Source of the DNA: FEN-1219 sp963817615
GTDB taxonomy: Bacteria > Pseudomonadota > Gammaproteobacteria > Steroidobacterales > Rariloculaceae
DNA: 64,000 bases
Direction: 5' to 3'
NCBI GenBank assembly: GCA_963817615.1
Contig: CAWFPH010000002.1
Location: forward strand, 1,054,001-1,118,000
Shown here: piece by piece, positions 35,530-45,253 of the stretch
Layout: each line of letters starts with the position of its first letter
How positions within the stretch are numbered: position 1 is the first letter of the stretch
The notes under the pieces: generated by a model
Seen by the model: the letters and a program-made list of their open reading frames with translations, nothing else
The model's database searches: none
Told to the model about the DNA's origin: nothing
Program-made: the position numbers and the translations under genes

Positions 35530-36897
35530 ATGGCGCAAACACTCGAGCAGTATGCGGGCCGGCTCGAGACACTCGCCCACGAACACGGTCTCGACTACTA
35601 CCCCGTCCACTTCGAGCAAGTGCCGTCGAGCTTCATGATGGAGGTGGCAGTCTACGGGCTGCCGGTTCGGATGCCCCATTGGTCGTTCGGCGTTCGGTAC
35701 ATCTATCAGCTCGTGCAACACCGCATGGGGCACTCGCGCCTGTTCGAGGTCGTGTTCCCCGGCAATCCCGGCCGTGCCTATCTCGCGGGCAACAACTCGC
35801 TGCAGGAGAACACGCTCGTAACCGCGCACGTGCTCGGTCACGCCGATTTCGCGAAGAACAACTCGCTGTTCAGGCGAAGTCAGGAGCAGGTCGGCTACCG
35901 CATCGTGGAGCAAGCCGCCACGCATGCGCGCCAGATCGGCCAGGCGGTCGAGCTGCACGGCCAGAGCCGTGTCGAGCAGCTGCTCGACGCGGCGCTCTCA
36001 CTCGAGGCGCACATCGACACCGTCCAGCCCTTGCACCGTGATCCATATCCGACCTACGTGGAAGCGCCGCGGCTCGGGCGCGAGGATGCGTTTCAGAAGC
36101 GCTTCGAGAGTCTGCCGGGCGGTGCGTCCCGCATCACCGAGGCGCCGCTCGAGCGCATCCGTGCCGATCTGCCGCCCGCTCCCGAGCGCGACCTGTTGTG
36201 GTTCATCGCGGAGTACGCACCGGAGCTCGAGGGCTGGGAAAGGGACATCTTCCACGCGGTGCGAGAGGAATCGTTCTATTTCTATCCGGTCTTCGCATGT
36301 CAGATCATGAACGAGGGCTGGGCCTCGTATTGGCATGCCCGGCTGTTGCGCGAAGCGGATTTTCTGCCGCAGAACGAATACCTGGACGCTCTCAAGACGC
36401 ACTCGGACGTAGTCCGGCCGCACGCTGCCGAGCAGCAGGCGTCGTTGAGTGTGAATCCGTATCACCTCGGATTCTCGCTGTGGGAAGCGATCGTCGAAGA
36501 GCACGGCATCGAGCGCGCATTCGAGATTCGCACGGAAGACGATGACTTCAGCTTCGTGCGCAACTATCTGACTCAGGAGCTTGCCGACGAGCTCAAGCTA
36601 TTCCGCTACGAGACGCGGTCCGACGGCAGCGTGCGTGTGCTCGATCACGATATTCACGCGCTTCGAGAGGACGTGTTGGCGCCGAAATACAACTTCGGCG
36701 CGCCCGCGGTGCTTGCCAAGCACGTCGGTACCGATGGGTCGCTCGAGCTCACACACGAGCATGAGAGCGACGGCCGCGGCCTCGACCTCGAGCGCGCCGA
36801 GCGCGTGCTCGATTACCTTCACGAGGTTTGGCGCCGACCGATCACGCTCGAGACCGTCGATGCCGAGGGGCGTCCGAAGGTCCTGCGCCGGTCCTGA
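35530..36897 (+). CDS. SpoVR family protein (YcgB)
   Basis: The 455-residue cytoplasmic protein starts four bases after yeaH. It has the characteristic SpoVR stretches: MPHWSFGVRYIYQLVQ, LAGNNSLQENTLVTAHVLGH, HADFAKNN and QIMNEGWASYWHA. SpoVR is needed for spore cortex formation in Bacillus, but the prkA-yeaH-spoVR trio is common in non-sporulating Proteobacteria, where it is linked to stress. No catalytic mechanism is known; the conserved histidines suggest metal binding. Confidence 0.93.
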   Translation: MAQTLEQYAGRLETLAHEHGLDYYPVHFEQVPSSFMMEVAVYGLPVRMPHWSFGVRYIYQLVQHRMGHSRLFEVVFPGNPGRAYLAGNNSLQENTLVTAHVLGHADFAKNNSLFRRSQEQVGYRIVEQAATHARQIGQAVELHGQSRVEQLLDAALSLEAHIDTVQPLHRDPYPTYVEAPRLGREDAFQKRFESLPGGASRITEAPLERIRADLPPAPERDLLWFIAEYAPELEGWERDIFHAVREESFYFYPVFACQIMNEGWASYWHARLLREADFLPQNEYLDALKTHSDVVRPHAAEQQASLSVNPYHLGFSLWEAIVEEHGIERAFEIRTEDDDFSFVRNYLTQELADELKLFRYETRSDGSVRVLDHDIHALREDVLAPKYNFGAPAVLAKHVGTDGSLELTHEHESDGRGLDLERAERVLDYLHEVWRRPITLETVDAEGRPKVLRRS

Positions 36898-36901
36898 GGC
36901 C

Positions 36902-37207
36902 TCACTTCTTGAACAGCGCGTCGAGCTCGGTGCGTGCAGCTTGCTCGGCGTCGCGGGCGGCGGAGTCGAACGCGGTCGGACTCGGCTTGAAGTAGTCGCA
37001 AAAGTTCGCCGCTTTCTTGTCGCGAACGTCCGGCGCATCGTCCTCGCTGCATCCCTTGGGCAGTCGCGGCGCGAACCGCGTGCACATTCGGCAGACGTGC
37101 AGCTGGGCCCGGCACTTGGGACATTCGTCGAGCCGCGTGAGCGGCAGCGACAGCGCCGCGAGCGACTCTCCGCAGTAATAGCAACGCAACGACTGCATCC
37201 CGTTCAT
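36902..37207 (-). CDS. Small zinc-ribbon protein
   Basis: The 101-residue protein starts at the ATG at 37207. Cysteines come in zinc-finger spacing: CYYCG, CPKC, CRMC, then single Cys residues in KGCSED and NFCDYF. The first four to six probably bind one or two zinc ions; the C-terminal 30 residues are helical and charged. It has no signal peptide, so it is cytoplasmic. The role is unknown; zinc-ribbon proteins of this size often bind nucleic acid or act as chaperone partners. It is convergent with the SpoVR gene, four bases apart. Confidence 0.78.
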   Translation of the reverse strand: MNGMQSLRCYYCGESLAALSLPLTRLDECPKCRAQLHVCRMCTRFAPRLPKGCSEDDAPDVRDKKAANFCDYFKPSPTAFDSAARDAEQAARTELDALFKK

Positions 37208-37356
37208 GCGCCGCTGAGTCGGGTATCGAGCGGCGCGTACCGCCGCCGGGCACAGAAGCGTGGAGAGGTGCACTTTCGCATTCGAGGCTCCTCGAAGTCT
37301 GCTAGCGTGGCGCTCTCGCGGCCCGCGGGAATGAGCGGTCGAATCGCCTTCGAGAA

Positions 37357-38265
37357 ATGCTAACAGAGACGGGGCATCCGGAGCGCTGGATCGTGATTGC
37401 GAAGGTCACGGCAGAGCGCAGCGCGGCCGAGCTCTCCCTCGTGCTCGCAGCACGCGGCATCGAGCACCGCCGCGACCGCGTCGTCGGCGGCTGGGAGATT
37501 GCGGTCGTCGGGCGGCAGGCGGAGCATGCACTGCAGGAACTCGAGCAATATCGATCCGAGAACGCTCGCGAGATCGGTCAGCGGAACGTCGAAGAGGTCC
37601 AGCGCGGCGGTTGGCCGGGCGCGGCCACTTACACGGCGATTCTCTTCGCGGTCTTCGTCTGCTTGCGCAGCGGCTTGTTCGCTCGCGACTGGCTCGGTGC
37701 CGGCGAATTTGCGGCCGGCCGCGTGCTCGCAGGCGAATGGTGGCGCACGGTCACTGCGCTGACGACGCATGTCGAGCTGCCGCACCTCGCCGGCAATGCG
37801 GCCTTCGGCGCCTTTTTCGGGGGTTACGTGGGGCGTTATCTCGGGCGCGGCGTCGGCTGGTTTGCGATCCTCGCGGCCGGCACGCTCGCGAACGCGCTCG
37901 CCGCGCTCGTCGATGCGCCCGATCACCGTTCGATCGGCGCGTCCACCGCGGTATTCGCCGCGCTCGGGCTGCTCACGGCGTATACGTGGCGTCGCGGCTT
38001 TCTGCGCGATACGCCGTGGCGTGCGCGGATCGCGCCGGTCGTCGCCGGGCTGGGCTTGCTCGCGTTTACGGGCACTTCGGGCGAGAACACCGATCTCGGC
38101 GCGCATCTCTTGGGGTTCCTCGTGGGATTCGGGACCGGTCTCTTTTTCGCCGTGGCGGTGCGCATCGATCGGCTGCGCTCGCGGGCGCTGCAGCGCACCG
38201 GGGCGGTGGCCGCACTCACGGTCGTTCTGGCGGCCTGGCTCTGGGGCCTCTTGGCGGCGGGTTGA
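37357..38265 (+). CDS. Rhomboid family intramembrane serine protease
   Basis: The 302-residue protease has a cytoplasmic N-terminal domain (about 1-75, GlpG/DUF2007-like ferredoxin fold) followed by six or seven transmembrane helices. The catalytic Ser196 is in SIGASTAVFAALG and His250 in GAHLLGFLVGFG; the HxxxN oxyanion pair is H143/N147 in LPHLAGNAAF. These residues are intact, so it should be active inside the inner membrane. Substrates are unknown. The start ATG at 37357 is followed by a plausible coding sequence; the ribosome binding site is weak. Confidence 0.92.
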   Translation: MLTETGHPERWIVIAKVTAERSAAELSLVLAARGIEHRRDRVVGGWEIAVVGRQAEHALQELEQYRSENAREIGQRNVEEVQRGGWPGAATYTAILFAVFVCLRSGLFARDWLGAGEFAAGRVLAGEWWRTVTALTTHVELPHLAGNAAFGAFFGGYVGRYLGRGVGWFAILAAGTLANALAALVDAPDHRSIGASTAVFAALGLLTAYTWRRGFLRDTPWRARIAPVVAGLGLLAFTGTSGENTDLGAHLLGFLVGFGTGLFFAVAVRIDRLRSRALQRTGAVAALTVVLAAWLWGLLAAG

Positions 38266-38270
38266 GCGTC

Positions 38271-39110
38271 TCAGCTTTCGAGCACGCCTGCGATGAGCTC
38301 TAGAAAATCATGCTCGTTTGCAATGGCGTCGATGCGCCGCGCCGGTACCGTGTAGCCGTAGCGGCGAGCGAGCGCCTCATACTTCGGGCGGCGATGAGCC
38401 ACGAGGGCGGGGAAGATCCAGCGCACGAATTCGTCTGGCACGATCGCGTCGGCCGTCGGCAACGCGGTCTCTTTCAGGTATTGCGTGAGCTTCGCGTCGA
38501 GAAACGGCTCCTGGTAGTACAGCGGCTTCGGATCGGCGGTCGCGCGTCGTACGAGCTCCTGCTCGAGATTGGCATCGGGCTCGAGGTAGAGGATCAGCGT
38601 GTGCTCGGCGAGCGTTCGCTCGGTAGGCTCGTCGTCGAGCTCGCAGAGGCTGCCGCCGGCGTCGTTGATGAAGTGGTCGTAGCCATAGATCTGCTGGGCT
38701 TTCTCGATGAACTGGGCCACATCCCGCATCGCGCCGATTTCCGCCTCGCGGTGCAGTTTTTGGCGCTTCTTGAACTCCTCGACCGGTAAGCCACCGAGAT
38801 CGGGCCGCCCGATCTTGCCGAGAAAGGTGGCGACGGGCTCGAGATTGTGCACCGTGATGTTGCTCGCGATGTAGATCGAATCGTTGCGTAAGAGATCTCG
38901 CAGGAAGCCGATCTGCATCGCCTGACGCTTGATGTTGTCGAGAATGGGCTCCGCGAGGTATTTGGTGCCTATTCGATAGTCGCCGGAATAGTGGAACCAC
39001 TTCGATTTCGGCAGCTTGTTCGCGAGCGTCGTCTTGCCGACGCCCGACATGCCGAGCAGCGTAATAGCCTTGTGCGGCCAGCGCATGAACTCGGCGCGCG
39101 TCATTCGCAT
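38271..39110 (-). CDS. P-loop ATPase/kinase-like protein
   Basis: The 279-residue product carries an N-terminal Walker A motif GMSGVGKTT within KAITLLGMSGVGKTTLANKL, followed by KSKWFHYSGDYRIG. An acidic Walker-B-like strand is visible near FINDAGGSLCELDD. The fold resembles small-molecule kinases or shikimate-kinase-like P-loop proteins. There is no membrane segment. It is convergent with the rhomboid gene. The substrate is unknown; similar proteins are usually annotated simply as ATPase. The ATG at 39104 is an alternative start. Confidence 0.8.
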   Translation of the reverse strand: MRMTRAEFMRWPHKAITLLGMSGVGKTTLANKLPKSKWFHYSGDYRIGTKYLAEPILDNIKRQAMQIGFLRDLLRNDSIYIASNITVHNLEPVATFLGKIGRPDLGGLPVEEFKKRQKLHREAEIGAMRDVAQFIEKAQQIYGYDHFINDAGGSLCELDDEPTERTLAEHTLILYLEPDANLEQELVRRATADPKPLYYQEPFLDAKLTQYLKETALPTADAIVPDEFVRWIFPALVAHRRPKYEALARRYGYTVPARRIDAIANEHDFLELIAGVLES

Positions 39111-39179
39111 TGGCGTGGTCCGAAACGGGCGAGCGGAGGCTCGCGATTATACCGGCACGCGGCTCGAGCGGCCGCGGTT

Positions 39180-39416
39180 TCAGACCAGCGCGTCGAGGAG
39201 GCTTTGGAGCGCTCGGTCGGCGTGCTCGAGCGTTTTGGCGGATGCTTCGAATGCTCGCTGCGCCTCCAGCGCGCGCACCAGAGGATCCGTGAGCTCCGTA
39301 GGCTTCGTCCCGTGCGCTGGCCCAGCGGCAACGTAGCTCGCCGCCTTCTCGAGGCGCCGGCGCCCTTCCTGCAAGCCTTGGAGCGCGCTCTGCGTGACGG
39401 ACGGCAGCTTGTCCAT
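39180..39416 (-). CDS. Mini flagellar-rod-like protein (78 residues)
   Basis: The N-terminal segment SVTQSALQGLQEGRRRLEKA resembles the ALSGLxxxxxRLDxxAxNIA opening of flagellar rod and hook proteins. The C-terminal segment ALEAQRAFEASAKTLEHADR resembles their closing MIxAQRAFEANAKxIxTxD helix. The whole middle of a normal rod protein is absent. Short proteins with just the two terminal helices exist in other Proteobacteria; their function is unknown. No flagellar gene is nearby. It lies between the P-loop protein gene and the divergent helicase gene. Confidence 0.72.
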   Translation of the reverse strand: MDKLPSVTQSALQGLQEGRRRLEKAASYVAAGPAHGTKPTELTDPLVRALEAQRAFEASAKTLEHADRALQSLLDALV

Positions 39417-39481
39417 ATCGCAAGACGACGGCCGCGAGCCGCGAAACTTTAGGGCTACTGGACATAAAACCAGCTTCGGCT

Positions 39482-42400
39482 ATGCTGGTCCGTATGCTCC
39501 CCGAGACGTTCCATCCCGCCGTCGCGGCCTGGTTTCGCGGCGCTTTCACGGCGCCGACGGCCGTCCAGCGGAAGGCGTGGGACGCAATTCGCTCCGGCCG
39601 GCATACGCTGATCAGTGCGCCGACCGGGTCCGGGAAGACGCTCGCAGCATTCCTCGGCGTGATCGACGAGCTGGCTCGACAGGCCGCCGACGGCGATCTC
39701 GTGGACGCCACCCAAATCCTTTATGTGTCGCCGCTCAAGGCGCTTTCGAACGACATCCACAAGAACCTCGAGGTCCCGCTCGACGGTATCGGCCGCGAGT
39801 TCGCCGCGCAGATGCTCGGTGAGGCGCCGATACGCGCCGGCGTGCGCACCGGCGATACCCCGCAAAGCGAGCGGGCGAGAATGCGGCGCACGCCGCCGCA
39901 CATTCTGGTCACGACGCCGGAGTCGCTGTACATCCTGCTCACCTCCGATTCGGGCCGGCAGATGTTGCGCACGGTGCGCACCGTGATCGTCGACGAAATT
40001 CACGCGCTGGCCGGCAACAAGCGCGGCGCGCATCTCGCACTGTCGCTCGAGCGGCTCGAAGCGCTCTGCGCGTCGCCGCCTACGCGCGTCGGCATCTCCG
40101 CCACGACCAAGCCGATCGACGTGCTCACGGCGTTTCTTACGGGCGTCACCGCCGCGCCGTGCACGGTGATCGACGAAGGCCATGTGCGTGAGCGAGACCT
40201 GACCCTCGAGCTGCCGAGCTCGCCGCTGGAAGCCGTGATGGCGGCCGAGGTCTGGACCGAAGAGTACGACCGACTCGCAGAGCTGATCCGCGCCCACCGG
40301 ACGACGCTGGTGTTCGTGAACACGCGCCGGCTCGCCGAGCGCGCCGCTCGTCATCTCGCGGAGCGCCTGGGCGACGATGCCGTGACGTCTCATCACGGCA
40401 GCCTCGCGAAAGAGCACCGCCTGCGGGCAGAGCAACGTCTCAAGGCCGGCGAGCTCAAGGCGCTCGTCGCGACCTCGTCGCTCGAGCTCGGAATCGACAT
40501 CGGCGACGTCGATCTCGTCTGCCAGCTCGGCTCGCCGCGTGCGATCGGCGCGTTCTTGCAGCGAGTTGGGCGCTCGGGACACGGCCTCGGCCGGTTGCCG
40601 AAGGGGCGGCTGTTCCCGCTGTCGCGCGACGATCTCGTCGAATGCGCCGCGCTGCTCGATGCGATTCGGCGCGGCGAGCTCGACGCGATCAAGCCGCGTC
40701 TTGCGCCGCTCGACGTGCTCGCGCAGCAGATCGTCGCCGAAGTCAGCATGCAGGAGTGGCGGGTCGATGCGCTATTGGCGCGCTTCAAACGCGCTTCGAG
40801 CTACCGCGACTTGTCGCGCGAGGCGTTCATCTCGGTCGCGCGCATGCTCGGCGACGGCTTCACCACGCACCGCGGCCGGCGCAGCGCGCATCTGCATTTC
40901 GACCGTGTGAACGGCATGCTGCGGGGTCGCCGCGGTGCGAGGCTCACGGCGATCACGAATGGCGGCGCGATTCCGGATCAGTTCGACTACGACGTCGTGC
41001 TGCTGCCGGCTGAGCACCCGATCGGCACGGTGAACGAGGACTTCGCATTCGAGAGCATGGCCGGCGATGTGTTCCAGCTGGGCAACGCGTCGTACCGCAT
41101 CCACAAAGTGGAGACGGGCAAGGTGTACGTGCACGATGCGCGCGGCCAGCCGCCGACGATTCCATTCTGGCTCGGCGAGGCGCCCGGCCGCAGCGACGAG
41201 TTGTCGGCCGCGGTCGGCCGGCTGCACGAGACCATCGCCGCAGTGCTCGACGCGGACGGTCCCGCCGGAGCCGCGCGCTGGCTCGTCGAGCGGCTCGCGC
41301 TCGGCGCGTCGGCGGCCGAGCAGCTCGTCGAGTACCTCGCCGCCGCGAAGGCCGCGCTCGGCGCATTGCCGACCGAGCGCCAGGTGATCTTCGAGCGGTT
41401 CTTCGACGAGGCCGGCGACACGCATCTCGTGATCCATTCGCCTTTCGGCTCGCGGCTCAATCGCGCTTGGGGTCTCGCGTTGCGCAAACGCTTTTGCCGC
41501 CGGTTCAATTTCGAGCTGCAGGCGGCTGCGCTCGAGGACTCGATCGTTCTGTCCCTGGGCGCCGTGCACAGCTTCGCGCTCGAGGAAGTCGCGCGCTATC
41601 TCGCAAGTGCGAGCGTGCGCGAGGTGCTCACGCAAGCGGTGCTCGATGCGCCGCTGTTCGGCGCCTATTGGCGCTGGAACGCGAGCATCGCGCTTGCGGT
41701 GCGCCGATTCCGCAACGGCAAGAAGGCACCCGCGCAATTTCAGCGCATGGATGCCGAGGACCTGCTGTCGACCGTGTTCCCCGACCAGCTCGCCTGCGCG
41801 GAGAACCTGTCGCCCGGCGATCGTGAGATCCCGGATCATCCGCTCGTGACCCAAACAATGACCGATTGCCTGACCGGCGCGATGGACATCGCCGGCCTCG
41901 AGCGGTTGCTCGAACGCATCGAAACGGCCGAAGTCGCGGTGCTGTGCCGCGAGCTCACGAGCCCGTCGCCGCTTGCCCAGGAGATCCTCGGCGCGAAGCC
42001 GTACGCATTCCTCGACGATGCCCCGGCCGAGGAGCGCCGGACGCTGGCCGTGCAGACGCGTCGGTTCCTGAGCCCCGAGCAAGCGGCCGAGCTCGGTCGC
42101 CTCGATGCCGACGCGATCGAGCGCGTCCGTTTGGAGGCGTGGCCGCAGGCGCGCCACGCGGACGAGCTCAACGACGCACTCGCCACCGCCGGCTTCGTAG
42201 CGGCAAGCGAGGCGCCGGCCGAGTGGCTGCCGCTGCTCGCGCAGCTGCGCGAGGAGCGACGTGCCACGGTCGTCGACCTCCCGTCGGGGGCGCTCTGGGT
42301 CGGCGCCGAGCGGCTCGGCGAGCTCAAGCTCGCGTTGCCGCAAGCGGCGGTGGCCGAATCGCTCGCCGTGCTCGACGCTGCACCGCCGGATCCGGATACC

Positions 42401-43795
42401 GCGTTGCTCGAGCTCGTTCGCAGCCGGCTCGAGACGCTCGGACCCGTCACGGCGGACGCGCTCGCGCGCCCCTTCGGGCTCGAGGCGGCCGACGTGCTCG
42501 TGCCGCTCGCGGCGCTCGAGCAGCAGGGCGTTGCGATGCGGGGACGGTATACGTCGAGCGGGGCCGAGGAATGGTGCGAGCGGCGGTTGCTCGCGCGGAT
42601 CCACCGCTACACGCTCAAGCGACTGCGCAGCGAGATCGAGCCTGCGACGCTCGCGGACTTTCAGCGCTTTTTGCTGCATTGGCAGGGCCTCGGCGGCGAA
42701 CGCCGTTCGGGCCGGGAGGCGCTCCGTGCGGTGCTCGGCGAGCTACAGGGTGTCGCGCTGCCGGCCGCCGTTTGGGAGCGCGAGGTGCTCCCTGCGCGGC
42801 TCACGGACTACACGCCGTCGCTGCTGGACCAGCTCTGTGCGGCGGGCGAAGTCGTCTGGTGGCGGCCGCGGCCGAACGGCGCGCCGCCGCCGGGTCGTGC
42901 GAGCACCGTGGGGACCTCGCCGATCGCGATCGTGCCGCGCAGCGCGCTCGCAAACTGGCGCGTGCACGGCATGTCGCCGACTTCCGCCCACGAGGGGTTG
43001 TCCGGCGCCGCCGAGCGGGTTGCGGTTGCACTGCGCGAGCACGGCGCGCTGTTTTTCGTCGAGCTGGTGCAGGCAAGTGGCTTGTTGCGCGTTCAGGTCG
43101 AGGAGGCGCTCGGCGAGCTCGTCGCGCGCGGCCTTGCGAGCGCGGATTCATTTCACGGCCTGCGTGCGCTGCTGACTCCGCAGAGCCGTCGCCGCGGGTT
43201 CCGCGGCCGCGGCCGTCTGCGCGGTGCGAGCAACGGTTTCGATGCGGCGGGCCGCTGGGCGCTGCTCGCAGCGCCGCTCGCGGTTGCGCCGCCGCCCGCC
43301 GATGCGATCGAGCAGGCGGCGAAGGCGCTGCTGCGCCGCTACGGTATCGTTTGTCGCAAGCTCGTGCAGCGCGAGGCGCTTGCCCCAAGCTGGCGCGAGC
43401 TGCTGCCCTACTATCGCAGCGCCGAAGCACGCGGCGAGATTCGCGGCGGACGATTCGTCGAGCCGCTCGGCGGCGAGCAGTACGCGCTCGTCGAAGCGGT
43501 AGAGCAGCTACGGCGTATCCGTCGTACGGCCGCCGCGGGCGAGTGGCTCGTCCTATCGATGGCAGACCCGGCGAATCTCACGGCCTTGACCGACGGTGCC
43601 GCGCGGCCCGGCTGGGCCGCCGGTCGGCGCATCGCGCTGCGCGACGGCGTCGCCATGGCCGCTCACGGCGGGGCTGCGATCGAGTGGCTACAGACGGCCG
43701 ATGCGGCGGCGCACCAAGAAGCGGCGGCGCTGCTCGCGCCCGAGCGGCCGCCGATCGAGCCGCGCCGGACGCCGACTTGGGCGCGCCGCCGCTGA
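39482..43795 (+). CDS. lhr: Lhr-type large DEAD/DEAH-box helicase
   Basis: This ATP-dependent 3'-5' DNA/RNA helicase of 1437 residues, the length of E. coli Lhr, has motif I APTGSGKT, motif Ia LYVSPLKALSND, motif II VDEIHAL, motif III SATTKPID, motif IV LVFVNTRR, motif V TSSLELGIDIGDVD and motif VI QRVGRSGH, followed by the winged-helix and Lhr core and a long C-terminal domain from about residue 870 to the end. Lhr family members are linked to DNA repair. No recA, polymerase or nuclease gene is adjacent. The ATG at 39494 is an alternative start. Confidence 0.94.
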   Translation: MLVRMLPETFHPAVAAWFRGAFTAPTAVQRKAWDAIRSGRHTLISAPTGSGKTLAAFLGVIDELARQAADGDLVDATQILYVSPLKALSNDIHKNLEVPLDGIGREFAAQMLGEAPIRAGVRTGDTPQSERARMRRTPPHILVTTPESLYILLTSDSGRQMLRTVRTVIVDEIHALAGNKRGAHLALSLERLEALCASPPTRVGISATTKPIDVLTAFLTGVTAAPCTVIDEGHVRERDLTLELPSSPLEAVMAAEVWTEEYDRLAELIRAHRTTLVFVNTRRLAERAARHLAERLGDDAVTSHHGSLAKEHRLRAEQRLKAGELKALVATSSLELGIDIGDVDLVCQLGSPRAIGAFLQRVGRSGHGLGRLPKGRLFPLSRDDLVECAALLDAIRRGELDAIKPRLAPLDVLAQQIVAEVSMQEWRVDALLARFKRASSYRDLSREAFISVARMLGDGFTTHRGRRSAHLHFDRVNGMLRGRRGARLTAITNGGAIPDQFDYDVVLLPAEHPIGTVNEDFAFESMAGDVFQLGNASYRIHKVETGKVYVHDARGQPPTIPFWLGEAPGRSDELSAAVGRLHETIAAVLDADGPAGAARWLVERLALGASAAEQLVEYLAAAKAALGALPTERQVIFERFFDEAGDTHLVIHSPFGSRLNRAWGLALRKRFCRRFNFELQAAALEDSIVLSLGAVHSFALEEVARYLASASVREVLTQAVLDAPLFGAYWRWNASIALAVRRFRNGKKAPAQFQRMDAEDLLSTVFPDQLACAENLSPGDREIPDHPLVTQTMTDCLTGAMDIAGLERLLERIETAEVAVLCRELTSPSPLAQEILGAKPYAFLDDAPAEERRTLAVQTRRFLSPEQAAELGRLDADAIERVRLEAWPQARHADELNDALATAGFVAASEAPAEWLPLLAQLREERRATVVDLPSGALWVGAERLGELKLALPQAAVAESLAVLDAAPPDPDTALLELVRSRLETLGPVTADALARPFGLEAADVLVPLAALEQQGVAMRGRYTSSGAEEWCERRLLARIHRYTLKRLRSEIEPATLADFQRFLLHWQGLGGERRSGREALRAVLGELQGVALPAAVWEREVLPARLTDYTPSLLDQLCAAGEVVWWRPRPNGAPPPGRASTVGTSPIAIVPRSALANWRVHGMSPTSAHEGLSGAAERVAVALREHGALFFVELVQASGLLRVQVEEALGELVARGLASADSFHGLRALLTPQSRRRGFRGRGRLRGASNGFDAAGRWALLAAPLAVAPPPADAIEQAAKALLRRYGIVCRKLVQREALAPSWRELLPYYRSAEARGEIRGGRFVEPLGGEQYALVEAVEQLRRIRRTAAAGEWLVLSMADPANLTALTDGAARPGWAAGRRIALRDGVAMAAHGGAAIEWLQTADAAAHQEAAALLAPERPPIEPRRTPTWARRR

Positions 43796-43901
43796 CGCAT
43801 CGCGCCGCTTCGCGTGCGAGGCCGCTGGAGCGGCCGGCCGATCGCAGCTACGATCGACTCGTGCCGCAGCCGATCGCGCGGCCTCGATGCAAGGGGGAAT
43901 C

Positions 43902-44783
43902 GTGACACTTTGGAAGTTTTGGCACGCCGCCGCCGGTGTGCTGCTCGTTGCGGCCGCCGGCGCGGTCGCCGCTCAAGGCGCCTCGAACAAGTCGGTGCAG
44001 TCGCTACGCCTCTACGTCCTCGACGGCGGTGTGCTCGCGTCCGACGTGTCGCGTTACCACCTGACGCCGCAAGACGTCGAATCCGTGCCGCTTGCGGTCG
44101 GAGCGTATTTGATCGTGCACCCGAAAGGCGTGCTGCTGTGGGATACCGGTGCCGTCGCGGACGGCGATCGCAGCGGACCGGCGGGCACCGTGCAGCACCT
44201 CGTGCTGGCCGACGGTCAGGCGCGCAACGTGACGCTCGGCGCGCCGCTGCTCGAGCAGCTCGCGGCCGCAGGCTACAAGCCGTCGGACGTGACGTACCTA
44301 GCGCTGTCCCACTATCACTGGGATCACACGGCGAATGCGAACGCATTCGCGAGCGCCACGTGGCTCGTGCGCGCGGTCGAGCGCGACTTCATGTTCGCGC
44401 CTAACGCGACCGGGTCGATCCTGCCTGCGACGTATTCGGCACTCGAGCACAGCCGCACGACGCTGATCAGCACGGACGACTACGACGTGTTCGGCGACGG
44501 CACGGTCGTGATCAAGTTCGCGCCGGGGCATACGCTCGGTCACCAAGTCCTCTACGTCAGGCTGCCGCATACGGGCGGCGTGCTGTTGTCCGGCGACCTC
44601 TACCATTACCCAGCGGAGCGCAAGCTCGGCAAGGTGCCGACGTTCGACGTCGACGAGGCGCAAACGCGCGCTTCGCGTGCGGCGATCGACGCGTTTCTCG
44701 AGAAGACGGGCGCGGCGCTCTGGATTCAGCACGATCTGGTCGCGCACCGGAAGCTCAAAAAGGCCCCGCAATACTACGACTGA
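43902..44783 (+). CDS. Secreted metallo-beta-lactamase fold hydrolase, AHL-lactonase-like
   Basis: The GTG at 43902 follows AAGGGGGA and was preferred to an ATG at 43887; the product has 293 residues. It has a signal peptide (AAGVLLVAAAGAVAAQG) and the zinc motif HYHWDH (H137, H139, D141, H142) in LALSHYHWDHTAN, then GHTLGHQ, SGDLYHY and a late His in IQHDLVAH. The layout matches the N-acyl homoserine lactonase family, but the export signal argues that it may act on another extracytoplasmic lactone or ester. Quorum quenching is a possibility, not shown. Confidence 0.88.
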   Translation: MTLWKFWHAAAGVLLVAAAGAVAAQGASNKSVQSLRLYVLDGGVLASDVSRYHLTPQDVESVPLAVGAYLIVHPKGVLLWDTGAVADGDRSGPAGTVQHLVLADGQARNVTLGAPLLEQLAAAGYKPSDVTYLALSHYHWDHTANANAFASATWLVRAVERDFMFAPNATGSILPATYSALEHSRTTLISTDDYDVFGDGTVVIKFAPGHTLGHQVLYVRLPHTGGVLLSGDLYHYPAERKLGKVPTFDVDEAQTRASRAAIDAFLEKTGAALWIQHDLVAHRKLKKAPQYYD

Positions 44784-44888
44784 GACGCCTCTGCGGCCTT
44801 CATAATTCTTCGTATCGTGGGGCCAATCCGGCGGTTGCGTCGCGGGCATATACTCGCGCCGCATCTCCACTCACCGGAGCTCATGAAC

Positions 44889-45209
44889 ATGAAGTCATCC
44901 GCCTTCCTGATGGTTCCGGCGGCCCTCGTTTTGCTCGGCACCCGCATAGCTGCCGCGCAACCCGGTCCGCCGTCGTTCGAGCAGATCGATGCCGACAAGA
45001 GCGGCTCGTTGTCCAAGGACGAGGTCGTGAAGTTCTTCGAGCAGCGCCGCGCTGCGGCCGGCGGCGGTGGCGGCGGCGGCGGCGGCGGGTTCGATCCCGC
45101 GCAGGTCTTCGAGCGCTGGGACGCAAACCACGATGGCTCGGTGTCGAAGGCCGAGTTCGATGCACGGCCGCGCCGCGGCGGTGGCGGCGGTCCGCCCCCG
45201 CAGAACTGA
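44889..45209 (+). CDS. Small exported EF-hand protein
   Basis: The ATG at 44889 has GGAG nine bases upstream; the ATG at 44883 is only three bases from it. The 106-residue product has a signal peptide (FLMVPAALVLLGTRIAAAQ), EF-hand loop 1 (DADKSGSLSKDE), a poly-Gly linker of ten residues, EF-hand loop 2 (DANHDGSVSKAE) and a Gly/Pro-rich tail. It should bind calcium in the periplasm or outside. It is convergent with the TonB-dependent receptor gene. Its biological role is unknown. Confidence 0.85.
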   Translation: MKSSAFLMVPAALVLLGTRIAAAQPGPPSFEQIDADKSGSLSKDEVVKFFEQRRAAAGGGGGGGGGGFDPAQVFERWDANHDGSVSKAEFDARPRRGGGGGPPPQN

Positions 45210-45253
45210 ACGCCTGAGATACCGCGCGGGCGGCCGCGTAGCGCGGACTGCCC

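Noticed and set aside
40772..42679. Long minus-strand open frame of more than 600 codons opposite the helicase
   Set aside because: It is a mirror of high-GC codon usage in lhr, which has complete helicase motifs on the plus strand. No domain is visible on the minus strand.
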